Positions 11,887 through 20,900 of a stretch of DNA of 30,712 bases are shown piece by piece; the first letter of the stretch is position 1; each line of letters starts with the position of its first letter. The stretch lies in IMG/VR virus record IMGVR_UViG_3300001533_001534, positions 1 through 30,712 of that record. One strand, written 5' to 3'. A model generated the notes under the pieces. It saw only the letters and a list, made by a program, of their open reading frames with translations. It ran no database searches and was not told the DNA's origin. The position numbers and the translations under genes are program-made. Source of the DNA: a virus.

Positions 11887-13869
11887 ATGTCGACACAGGC
11901 CGCGATGGTGCCGTACGGGGTACAAGGCGAGTACAGCGGTGTTACCGCTTCAGGCGCCGGTAAGTTCCCCAACCCGTTCTTCGACATTGCCAGCGAGTAT
12001 ATGCCGACGGACCTGAAGCAGATCTTCGAGTTCGCCGAGTACATCTACATGAACAACGGCACCTACCGATCCGCGGCTCGACGCGTGTCGCGTTACTTCC
12101 TTACAGAAATCATACTGGACGGGGAGTCGGAAGACGAGCGCGAGGATTACGAGGATTTCATCAACAACCAGCTGCACCTACTGACGCAGCTGGCTGAGAT
12201 GGGCGACGAAATGCTCGTCTACGGTAACGTGTTCATATCCATCTACTTCCCGTTCGACAGGTTTCTGGTGTGCCCTGGCTGCGGTACCCATTACCACGTC
12301 GATACGGTAAGCTACAAGTGGGATTTCAAGGCGCTGACGTTTACAGCAGAGTGCGGCAAATGCGCATATAACGGTGTGTTTAAACGCAAGGACGTCCGGT
12401 CGCTCGATCGCAAGCGCGTCAAGCTGATACGTTGGAACCCGAAGCAGGTCAGGCTGCGGGTGCATGACATTTCCGGGCGCGTGGAATACTACTACGAGCC
12501 TGACGCCAACTTCGTCAACAAGCTTAAGGAAGGCAACCGGTTCTTCCTTAACGATACGCCCTGGAGCATGATCAAATGCTGCTCGCAGACCGGCGATAAC
12601 AAGACGCCGCTGTACAAGTTCGACGACGACCAGATCTACCATATGAAGGAAGCCACGCTGGCAGGTCTGCCAGTCAAGGGCTGGGGCATCCCGCCTGTGC
12701 TGCCTAACTTCAAACTGGCCTACTACATTCAGCTGCTGCGCCGTTACGACGAGGCTGTTGCGCTAGACTACATAGTGCCGTTCCGCGTACTTTACCCGGA
12801 CGGCGGCTCACCGGCCGGGGCGAACACCGACCCGCTCATGGGTATTTCCATGGACGTGTTCATGGGCCACATGCAGAATATGGTAAAGGCAAAGCGCAAG
12901 AACATGACCGACATCCAGATCGCGCCGTTCAAGGTCGGGTATCAAATGCTTGGCGGCGAGGCCAAAATGCTGACGCCGAAAGATTTGATCGCGTACGCGG
13001 TCGACGAGCTGCTTAACGCCGTCGGGTTTCCTGCGCAGCTGTACAAGGGTGATCTCACTATACAGGCGGCCCCGATGGCGCTGCGCCTGTTCGAGAAGAC
13101 CTGGAGCAGTCTCGTGGACGGCTACGCCGACGTCCTTAGCTGGACGCTTACCAAGGTGTCGAAGTACTTCGGCTGGGGCGATATGGACGGAAGTCTTGCC
13201 AGCGTCACCCTTGCCGACGATCTCGAGCGCAAGGCGCTCAACTTCCAGGCGGCTGCCGGTATGGATATTTCCAAGAACACGGCGTTCCGCCCGCTCGGTA
13301 TCGATTACATGGCCGAGCAGCGCAAGGTCATCGAGGAGCAGCGCGAAATCATGGAGCTCCAGCAGGAGGCCATGGAAGAGCAGGAAGCCGCGCAGCTGCA
13401 GCAAGGTGCAGGTGGCGGAGGAGCGCAGGGCGGGGCAGCCCCGGGCGGGCAGGCCGGCGCTACACCGGGCGACGTGCACGAGCAGGCCAAGGAGCTGGCA
13501 TACCAGCTGGTTGTCCAGACGCCGGAGACCGCGCGCCGTGGCGAGCTGATCAAGATCAAGCACTCCAATCCCACGTTGCACGCGCTCGTGTCGCAAGAGA
13601 TGGACAACCTGCGCCAGCAGATGGCAAGCCAGGGACGGCAGATGGTGCTGCAGCAGGAGCAGCAGAAAACAGCCGGGCACGTCCCGCGTGGCGTACGCGT
13701 AGCGGGCGCCGGCGAGATTCCAAGCCCGCTGGCCCTCGGCCTGCTGATTAACAGCCAGGCCATGGACATCGATCGCAAATACATGCGCAAGGTGGCCCGC
13801 GACATCGACATACCGGGAGTACGGTCCGCGTTCCGGTTCATCCGCGACAAGCAGCTCGGGCTGAGATAA
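11887..13869 (+). CDS. Phage portal-like protein with zinc-ribbon insertion, 660 aa
   Basis: A portal is the dodecameric ring at one capsid vertex through which DNA enters and leaves. The product has portal-like features: an early helical segment (FEFAEYIYMNNGTYRSAARR), a middle reading KGWGIPPVLPNFKLAYYIQ, and a stem-like part (LLNAVGFPAQLYKGDLTIQA). A helical, Gln/Glu-rich C-terminus (~480-560) has a Gly-rich break. Cys129, Cys132, Cys156 and Cys159 form a CxxC-x23-CxxC site, suggesting a zinc ribbon between strands. The length fits large tailed-phage portals. The family assignment is by pattern, so it is likely rather than certain. Confidence 0.7.
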   Translation: MSTQAAMVPYGVQGEYSGVTASGAGKFPNPFFDIASEYMPTDLKQIFEFAEYIYMNNGTYRSAARRVSRYFLTEIILDGESEDEREDYEDFINNQLHLLTQLAEMGDEMLVYGNVFISIYFPFDRFLVCPGCGTHYHVDTVSYKWDFKALTFTAECGKCAYNGVFKRKDVRSLDRKRVKLIRWNPKQVRLRVHDISGRVEYYYEPDANFVNKLKEGNRFFLNDTPWSMIKCCSQTGDNKTPLYKFDDDQIYHMKEATLAGLPVKGWGIPPVLPNFKLAYYIQLLRRYDEAVALDYIVPFRVLYPDGGSPAGANTDPLMGISMDVFMGHMQNMVKAKRKNMTDIQIAPFKVGYQMLGGEAKMLTPKDLIAYAVDELLNAVGFPAQLYKGDLTIQAAPMALRLFEKTWSSLVDGYADVLSWTLTKVSKYFGWGDMDGSLASVTLADDLERKALNFQAAAGMDISKNTAFRPLGIDYMAEQRKVIEEQREIMELQQEAMEEQEAAQLQQGAGGGGAQGGAAPGGQAGATPGDVHEQAKELAYQLVVQTPETARRGELIKIKHSNPTLHALVSQEMDNLRQQMASQGRQMVLQQEQQKTAGHVPRGVRVAGAGEIPSPLALGLLINSQAMDIDRKYMRKVARDIDIPGVRSAFRFIRDKQLGLR

Positions 13870-13876
13870 AAAAGAG

Positions 13877-13905
13877 TTGCATAAGGCACGCGTGTAGCCT
13901 ATATT
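13877..13905 (+). promoter_or_regulatory. Putative promoter for the 14.0-kb operon
   Basis: TTGCAT (13877-13882) and TATATT (13900-13905) are 17 bases apart in the 153-bp gap after the portal gene. No terminator hairpin is evident between the portal stop and this promoter. Confidence 0.55.
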
Positions 13906-14022
13906 TACTTCGTGGTGGCGAAATGCCGCGCACAGTGTATCGTCGGCAGTCCGGTAACCGCCTTGTCTTGTTCTCTTCTCCAGGGTGGTTGCCGGCTGCC
14001 GCTATTCCAGGAGTTTTGAAAA

Positions 14023-15198
14023 ATGAGCGACACCACCGCAGGTCCTGCCTTCCGGCTTAACAGCAGAAAACCGACACCGGGAGAGACATTACCGTATTCC
14101 GCGCGGCTTGCCGCTCTGGGCGTATTGCTTGGTTTGGCACCATCAGCGTACAGGCGGCTGCGGTACGGCAAGCGCGAAAGCGGTAATACGGCAGGGCGTA
14201 CCGCACTTGAAGCAGGCGCAGGCGCAGCGTTGCTTGGCGTGCTGCCCTGGCTGGCGCGAGGCAGGTTCGAGTACTCGGTTCCGGGTACGATACCACCTGC
14301 GCCGCGACCGGGCGAGACGCAGGACGAGTTCAATGATCGCACCCGGATAAAGAACTGGGGCGACGTCGATGACAGGCTGTTTATTCCCAGGGCCGACAAG
14401 GACGCGGCGTTTCGTAAAGTCGCACAAGCCGCCGCGCGTTATCGTAACCCGCGTAGACCTCCGCGGCGCACGATGTGGCAGGTCCATGCCGAGAATCAGG
14501 CGGCGCGCGAAAGCCGGCCTGTGCAAAGCGTGTACGACGAGGCGCTTAACAACATGAAGCAGGTACGCAACATGGGGATAGCCAGCGTAGGCGGCGGTGC
14601 GTTGGCGGGAGGCGCGTTGGCAGCCCCTGCGGCCGCCCTGATCGCGTTGAAGACTACCGGCAAGCTAGGATTAAAAGGCATGAACGCCATGTACAAGTTA
14701 TATGGTGCTGATCAGCTGCGGCAGGCCGCGGCTAATGACATGCAGGCGAGGCAGCTGGCCGGGTCGGGGCACCCGCAAGACGCGCTTATGGCGCACCATT
14801 TACGCTCGCAGGCCTGGGGTAACCTAGGTGCCGGTGCTATTGCCCTGACGCCGTACGGCATGGTCGCCAGAGGACTGGGTGCCATACCTGGCGTCACGCG
14901 GGCCGCGACTAAGCTGCCAGCTGCTGTACGCACCCTGTATCCGTACATCAGTCCTGCGCCATCGTATGCCGGTGTAGCTTTATCACAGCTGCACAGCCAG
15001 CGGCACGGCGACATAGCCGATAAGATCGACCGTATGCCAGAAGCCGAGTTCATGCGTAGAATGGTCGAGGCCGATCCGAACCGCAACAAGACGGCGCCGG
15101 CAGGGGCAGCCACGCAGCCCGCTGCTGTGCCGTATACGTCACAGCAGCTTGTCGGGCCGACTCTCGACAGCCTGGCGGCGCAGCGAGGAGGTAGATAG
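14023..15198 (+). CDS. Ala/Gly-rich hydrophobic protein, probably virion-associated, 391 aa
   Basis: CAGGAG precedes ATG 14023. A first hydrophobic stretch lies near residues 25-45 (YSARLAALGVLLGLAPSAYR). A longer one lies near 180-215 (SVGGGALAGGALAAPAAALI), and a third near 265-290 (GNLGAGAIALTPYGMVARGL). Charged helices separate them. Several Gly/Ala-rich helices in a long protein beside the portal suggest an inner-virion or DNA-ejection protein that meets the host membrane, but there is no family match. The stop is directly followed by the next ATG. Confidence 0.6.
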   Translation: MSDTTAGPAFRLNSRKPTPGETLPYSARLAALGVLLGLAPSAYRRLRYGKRESGNTAGRTALEAGAGAALLGVLPWLARGRFEYSVPGTIPPAPRPGETQDEFNDRTRIKNWGDVDDRLFIPRADKDAAFRKVAQAAARYRNPRRPPRRTMWQVHAENQAARESRPVQSVYDEALNNMKQVRNMGIASVGGGALAGGALAAPAAALIALKTTGKLGLKGMNAMYKLYGADQLRQAAANDMQARQLAGSGHPQDALMAHHLRSQAWGNLGAGAIALTPYGMVARGLGAIPGVTRAATKLPAAVRTLYPYISPAPSYAGVALSQLHSQRHGDIADKIDRMPEAEFMRRMVEADPNRNKTAPAGAATQPAAVPYTSQQLVGPTLDSLAAQRGGR

Positions 15199-15567
15199 AT
15201 GGCACGCTTCAAGAAACAGGCATACTCTGCTGTAATGAACCCTGGCTTGCGCGGCGTAACGCTTGGCGATCTGATTCGCGAAGTGCGTAACGATGTCGCT
15301 GTATCGGGTATGGATAAAACCCGCCTTTTGTCGCAGATCGATACCGCCACCGGCGGCGCGTCGCCTTCTACGCCGTTGTCGGCATTCGCCGCCGGTGGTA
15401 TAGGCGCACTCGTCGCTAACCTTGCTGGCAAGTATTTCGGACTGTCGACGACTGCGCGGGCATTGGTAACCGCGGCAGGTTTCGGGTTAGGCAATAAACT
15501 CAACAACGCGTTCGGACCGCCGGCACAGGAGCGCAGAAACACGCAAGGCTGGCAGTTCTACGGTTGA
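15199..15567 (+). CDS. Small hydrophobic protein, 122 aa
   Basis: ATG 15199 begins immediately after the preceding stop, with GCGAGGAGG upstream. The N-terminus is basic (MARFKKQAYSAVMNPG). A hydrophobic Ala/Gly-rich region spans ~60-102 (LSAFAAGGIGALVANLAG and ARALVTAAGFGLGN). The polar end is NAFGPPAQERRNTQGWQFYG. It shares its general style with the preceding and following genes. No family is recognised. Its stop lies within a TTGACA box. Confidence 0.6.
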   Translation: MARFKKQAYSAVMNPGLRGVTLGDLIREVRNDVAVSGMDKTRLLSQIDTATGGASPSTPLSAFAAGGIGALVANLAGKYFGLSTTARALVTAAGFGLGNKLNNAFGPPAQERRNTQGWQFYG

Positions 15568-15592
15568 CAGCGCCACGTGTTTATGATCTGAT
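15564..15592 (+). promoter_or_regulatory. Putative promoter overlapping a stop codon
   Basis: TTGACA (15564-15569) contains the stop TGA 15565-15567. TCTGAT (15587-15592) lies 17 bases downstream and matches the -10 consensus at four of six positions. The gene at 15618 follows with an AGGAGG ribosome site. Confidence 0.5.
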
Positions 15593-15617
15593 TACACACG
15601 AATAGGAGGAGATCGAT

Positions 15618-15953
15618 ATGGCTATCAAGGACACTTTAACACCAGACGAGCGCTACGCTGTAATGAAGTACGTAGTCGAGACTGTCGCCGACGATATGGT
15701 TAAGTCGGCTAAGTCGGCGCAGTCGCTAGGTACCGCAGCCGGGCTGGTTGGAAAAGGCGCAATGGGTATTTTACAAGCCGCTGCCGCGTTGTCGGTCGTG
15801 GCCGGCGTACCTATCGGCGTCGCATGGCACGCGCTTGATTCCGGCAGCAAGATCACGCGCAACAAGGAACGCGACTCGCTGGCAAGCATACGCTACTATA
15901 ACAACGCTGCCAAAACGATCGAGAACCAGTTGGCAAGAAAAGGAGCCATGTGA
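15618..15953 (+). CDS. Small hydrophobic protein, 111 aa
   Basis: ATG 15618 follows TAGGAGGAG. After a helical N-terminus (DERYAVMKYVVETVADDM) a hydrophobic region spans ~42-72 (GTAAGLVGKGAMGILQAAAA then LSVVAGVPIGVAWHAL). The C-terminus is basic and helical (TRNKERDSLASIRYYNNAAK). It is probably membrane-interacting. The stop overlaps the next GTG start (GTGA). Confidence 0.6.
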   Translation: MAIKDTLTPDERYAVMKYVVETVADDMVKSAKSAQSLGTAAGLVGKGAMGILQAAAALSVVAGVPIGVAWHALDSGSKITRNKERDSLASIRYYNNAAKTIENQLARKGAM

Positions 15954-16360
15954 ACGACATTTTCTCAGACGCAAGAGGGACGTCCATGTTCGAATCAATG
16001 ACGCAATCCCCGGTGGGCGGATATCCGGAGGAAGGCTTCGCGATGACGGGCGGGCCAGGGTGTGCTATCCCCGGCAAAAGCGTGAAGTCCGAGCTCGTGC
16101 GTATTGTATCGAAAACGTACGACCTGGGAAAACCAGGCGATAACGAGGCTTACGAATCCGACCGGCGCATGCTGATGGAGTGCGTGCCAAAGCGCACGTG
16201 TTCCGTGTTAGCCATGGAGCCGCTGCGGTTTACGGAATCCGACGACCGCCCGCGCTACATCGCGTATTTGCAGTGGGCTGAATTTAAACTGACAGAGATA
16301 CAGATCGAGACTACACCGGTAGGGGCACCGTCGTCGTCCAAGCCGGAACAGGAGAGTTAA
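15950..16360 (+). CDS. Hypothetical protein, 136 aa
   Basis: GTG 15950 has AAAGGAG just upstream and overlaps the preceding TGA. Translation begins MNDIFSDARGTSMFESMTQS. The central part is charged (YDLGKPGDNEAYESDRRMLM), then mixed beta (TCSVLAMEPLRFTES, YIAYLQWAEFKLTEI), and the tail is Ser/Pro-rich. No hydrophobic helix is present, unlike its neighbours. No family is recognised. Confidence 0.65.
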   Translation: MNDIFSDARGTSMFESMTQSPVGGYPEEGFAMTGGPGCAIPGKSVKSELVRIVSKTYDLGKPGDNEAYESDRRMLMECVPKRTCSVLAMEPLRFTESDDRPRYIAYLQWAEFKLTEIQIETTPVGAPSSSKPEQES

Positions 16361-16361
16361 C

Positions 16362-17918
16362 ATGGCAAATGAAATACGCATAGGTAACGGAACGCTGCAT
16401 CTTGATCGTATCGCGGAGCTGTTGAACACTCCTGTAGCTAAGGGGCTGTACGGCGGCGCCGGGCTTGGCGCGCTTATGGCGTTGCTGAAGAACAACGCGC
16501 TTGACAAGAAAGTAAGCGATATTTACGCGGATGAAAAGACTGACAAGGACACAATGGTGCTGCGCATACCGAGACGAACTGGCGACAAGCGCGCCGCTGC
16601 GTCAACGCCTAAGCGCGACGGTTCCGGCACCAGCACAAAAGAGCTGAAGAAGACCTCGTACCGCGCTGCGTTCAAGCCTGGGCCCGCACCTAGGAGTGTC
16701 GTCAAGGACCACGAGCTGGCTGACCCGCGCAATGTCAAGAAAGCGGACGTGGAGAAGTCGGCACTGCCTCGTCAGTTCCAGGAGGCGCTGCATGTGCTTG
16801 CCGTGTTAGGTGCCGGCGGGGTCGGCTATAAGGCTGTGACCGCGCTTCATGACAAGATTGTGGACAAGCGTCTCAAGGCGGACGAGGAAGCTGCCCGACG
16901 GGCGTTCATGTCATCGCTCATGCCGAAACGGGCAAGTGACGAAATGGAAAAAGAGGCACTGTCGGCAGGCGGCACCATGGCGCTGCTTATGCTGCTGCTG
17001 GGCGGCGGGTCGGCGTATGTTACCCGCGACATCCTTAACGCACGTCGAGACCGTCTTGCTGGCAAGTCATACGATCCGCCGCCGCCAATCAACCGGATCG
17101 TGTTCAAATCGGAAGACGCGGACGAAGACGACGAAGGCACGGAGCTCACGCAGGACCAGTTCAAGGCGGCGTTCGTCATAAAGCTAGCCGAGGTCAGCGG
17201 CGTCGGAGCCGATATCATCACAGACGACATGCTGCAGTACTGTCCCGAGTTCCAGAAAGTCGCGCAGGCTACAGACCAGCCAGGCGGTCGCCAACAGTTC
17301 TATGACTGGATCAAAGGCACGGCCGGACATATAGCCAACGCGATGCCGGGCCTCACGAACAGCCTTATCATGGCAGGCGTGAAGCGCTGGCCGCAGCTGC
17401 TTAAGATGATACCGACGCCGAAAAAAGGTATCGACCCGCGTACCTGGGTGAGCCCGTATACCAGGTATATGGCGGCAAGGAACACAGGCGGCCAGGGCTT
17501 TGCCGATCGCAGGATCAAAAGCATGCTTGAAGGGCCTGAAGGCGACAAGTACCGCAGCATGGCTGTTGGCAAAGGGTTAGACCTGGTCGGACGGGGCGTG
17601 AGAAACTTCGGTACCAACACGATGACCGGGCTTAAGGGGTTGTTCATGGACCCGAAGGAGGCTGCGTTTCCCGGGCTAAGCGCTAGCATCGCCGGCAGCT
17701 ACCTTGCCACGAAGCTTGACGACAACGACGACGACGCCGCCGCCGAGCAGGCGCTTGTGCTACCCCGTAAGCGCGCTCGCGATACCCGTGAAATCAAGCG
17801 GCTTATCGCCGGTCTTGAGATCGAAGGCAAAGGGCCAGACGCCGAGGCGTACGTCGAGGAGAACCGGGCGCGCATTAAAGCCGCTATCCGCCGATTGATG
17901 GAACAAGAACAGATATAG
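16362..17918 (+). CDS. Large hypothetical protein with hydrophobic segments, 518 aa
   Basis: ATG 16362 follows CAGGAG. Hydrophobic segments lie near residues 27-42 (GLYGGAGLGALMALL), 143-163 (LHVLAVLGAGGVGYKAVTAL) and 204-222 (GGTMALLMLLLGGGSAYV). They are separated by charged or disordered linkers, one Pro-rich (DPPPPINRI) and one very acidic (FKSEDADEDDEGTEL). The C-terminal ~230 residues look globular and soluble. Together with 14023-15567 it forms a group of Ala/Gly-rich proteins between the portal and the polymerase, most simply explained as internal virion proteins. No family is recognised. Confidence 0.65.
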   Translation: MANEIRIGNGTLHLDRIAELLNTPVAKGLYGGAGLGALMALLKNNALDKKVSDIYADEKTDKDTMVLRIPRRTGDKRAAASTPKRDGSGTSTKELKKTSYRAAFKPGPAPRSVVKDHELADPRNVKKADVEKSALPRQFQEALHVLAVLGAGGVGYKAVTALHDKIVDKRLKADEEAARRAFMSSLMPKRASDEMEKEALSAGGTMALLMLLLGGGSAYVTRDILNARRDRLAGKSYDPPPPINRIVFKSEDADEDDEGTELTQDQFKAAFVIKLAEVSGVGADIITDDMLQYCPEFQKVAQATDQPGGRQQFYDWIKGTAGHIANAMPGLTNSLIMAGVKRWPQLLKMIPTPKKGIDPRTWVSPYTRYMAARNTGGQGFADRRIKSMLEGPEGDKYRSMAVGKGLDLVGRGVRNFGTNTMTGLKGLFMDPKEAAFPGLSASIAGSYLATKLDDNDDDAAAEQALVLPRKRARDTREIKRLIAGLEIEGKGPDAEAYVEENRARIKAAIRRLMEQEQI

Positions 17919-17931
17919 TCAGGGGTGTAGT

Positions 17932-20900
17932 ATGCCGACGCCTGTGTTGCCCGATAATATGCGCCCGTTTGACGACATGCGGACGGCGCGCAAGTGGCTT
18001 CGTGACGGTACTCTAGACGCGTTGTCTCGAAAGTTCCCTATCGAGGACGACGAGTACAGACTGGAGCTTGCCGATCTGTCTGTGGACGGGCCCGAGGAGT
18101 TCGGCCTGGCCCGGCAGAAGAAAGCCCTGATGCGCGACGACCAGCTTCGGATTCCCATAAAGGGAACCTGGCGCCTCGTCCACAAGCCGACGTCTGAAGT
18201 GCTCGACAGCAAGCAGACCACGGTAATGCACCTGCCCTACGTATCCGATCGCGGCACTATCATCAACGGTGGTAACGAGTACAGCTCGATCAGCCAAATG
18301 CGACTGCGCCCAGGTGTATACGCGCGGCGTAAGAAAAGCGGCGAAGTCGAGGCCATGTACAATATCAAGCCCGGCACAGGCAAGACGTTCCGCACGTACC
18401 TTGAGCCATCGACCGGCGTACTTAAGGCGCATATAGGCCAGGCAAACCTGCCTCTCTATCCGCTCATGAAAGTGATCGGCGCGACTGACGAGGAAATGCA
18501 GCAGGCATGGGGCCAGGATATCTGGTCGATCAACCGCGCGGCCAACGCCAAGGGCGTAATGCAGAAGTATTACGAGCGGCTGGTCCGAAACCGGTTGCCG
18601 GAAGCCTCCGAGCAGGACCAGGCCGACGCCGTGCGCGCTGCCATGGAAGCTGCTGTCATGGACCCTGACGTAAATGCCAGGACCCTGGGACTCGAGAAAG
18701 CCGACAAGCTCACGCCGGCGCTTATGCTCCGCTCTTCGGCCAAGCTGCTTGCCATCAACCGCGGTGACGAAACCGAGGACGACCGTGACAACCCGCAGTT
18801 CAGCGACGTCTACTCGATCGAGGACCACATTGCCGAGCGCGTCGAGAAAGACGCCGGACAGCTTGCCAGGAATCTGCTTTGGAAAGCACGCCGGGACAAA
18901 AGCCTGAAACGCGTCCACCCGGGCGCATTAACGCCTTACGTCCAGTCGTATCTACTCGGCTCCAGGCTGGCCATGCCGCTGGAGGAAACCAACCCGCTGT
19001 CGCTGCTCGAGCAGCTGAACCGTGTTACCAAGCTCGGCGAAGGCGGCATATCCTCCGCTGACAGCGTTACAGACGAGGCGCGCAACGTTAATCCGGGCCA
19101 GCTAGGGTTCCTGGATCCGATCATGGGACCTGAGTGCTATGACGGCGAGACAGAGGTTATGACCGCGCGAGGATGGACACGGTGGCCTGATGTTAATCCA
19201 GGCGACAAGTTCCTGTGTCTTATTGACGGCGAGCACGACTACTGCGACCCTGTACGCCTGGTATCGTCAAAGTACAACGGTTTCATGGTGTCGGTCATGG
19301 GCGCAGGTATCGACTTGCGTATAACCCCCGGCCACAGGTGCTACATACGACCCGTAGGGATAGCCGGGTTCGACTTTGTACAAGCCTACGCGCTGGAGTG
19401 TGAAGATACAGCGCCTTGCGAGTGGCTGTGCAGTGACGACGAGGGCTGTGTCGACGCACCGGTTACGCTCACGCGTCTGAACTACGGCAGCGAGAAGTAT
19501 ACCGGTACCGTGTATTGCGCCACTGTACCCGGTAGCCTGTTGCTTGTCCGCCGTAACGGAAGCAGACCGGTGTGGTCCGGCAACAGCGAGGCTATCGGTG
19601 TTGATACGCGCGTAGCCTACAAGACTTTCAAGGGGCGCGACAAGAAGCTGTACGGCGAGTTTCTTGATAAAGCCGGCAAGCCTGTTTTCATGACGCCTGG
19701 TGACGTGGCCGGCAAGACGATAGCATTCCCGGGACAGATGGCGACGCCCGGTGACATGGCGGTGGCGTCAGTCAACGGGGAAATCAAGGAAGTGCCCAAG
19801 GATAGCGTCGATATCTCTGTGCCGTCGTTTGCTCACATGATGAGCGCCAACGTCAATCTCAACCCGATGCCCACCGCGCTGCAGGCCGCCCGGCAGTTCT
19901 ACGGCGCGAAGTTCTGGGGCCAGTACATGCCGCAGACCCATGGCGAGGCGCCGCTGGTCGCATCGAAGATGCCGGACTCGGATCTGTCTACCGGACAGTA
20001 TTACGGGCGCCGTATCGGCGCGCTTACAACCAACGAGCCAGGCACGGTGACGCGCGTGACCGGCGACAAGGTCGTTGTCACGACAGAGTCGGGCGAGAAG
20101 AAGGAATACGATCTCGTTAAGGACTTCGCGTTTAATCGCATGACTGGCGTGTCGTACCGCTCCGCCGTCGAGAAAGGCCAGAAGCTGGCTGTCGGCGACG
20201 TCGTGGCGCGATCTAATTTCATTGACGACACAGACGAGATCCGGCTTGGCAAGAATCTGAATGTGGCGGTGATCCCGTATAGGGGTCACGGGATAGAAGA
20301 TGGTGTAGTGATCTCGGAGTCCGCCGCGCGCAAGATGGCCACTGACCGGCTATTCGGATTCGATAAGGAAGCACGCAACGGCGTCAAGCTGGGCCGCAAC
20401 AAGTACGCCTCGCTGTTCCCGGACCGGTTCTCTCAAACGCAGCTCGCTAATCTCGACGACGACGGCATTGTCAAGCCAGGTACTATCCTGAAAAAGGGCG
20501 ACCCGATCGTGCTGGCGACAGGGCCGAAGCTATTGACGGCAGAGGATGTCCAGCTAGGCAAGTTGCACAAGGCGCTTCGCAATGCGCACAAGGACATGGC
20601 CGAGACGTGGGAGCACGACTACGAAGGCCGCGTCACTGACGCTGTCCGGACCCGGTCCGGGGCCAAAGTCAACGTGGCCGCGTCCGTGCCTATGCAGGTT
20701 GCCGATAAGACCAGTTCACGGCAAGGCTTAAAAGGTGTTATCGCGTGCTACGACGACAAGACCGAGGTGTTCACAGATCACGGCTGGGTGCCGTGGACTA
20801 AGCTCACGATGGAGTACCGCTTGGCCTGTCTGATTGAAGGCAGGGCGTGCTTCCGTTACCCCGAGAAGCTGGTAGCCTACGACTACGAGGGAGAAATGAT

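Noticed and set aside
12808-13680. Long reverse-strand ORF (290 codons) opposite the portal gene
   Set aside because: It is the antisense shadow of a GC-rich gene with biased third positions; composition is Leu/Arg/His-rich with no ribosome site or motif.
18013-18918. Reverse-strand ORF of 301 codons opposite the polymerase gene
   Set aside because: Antisense shadow; the + strand encodes recognisable RNA polymerase motifs throughout.
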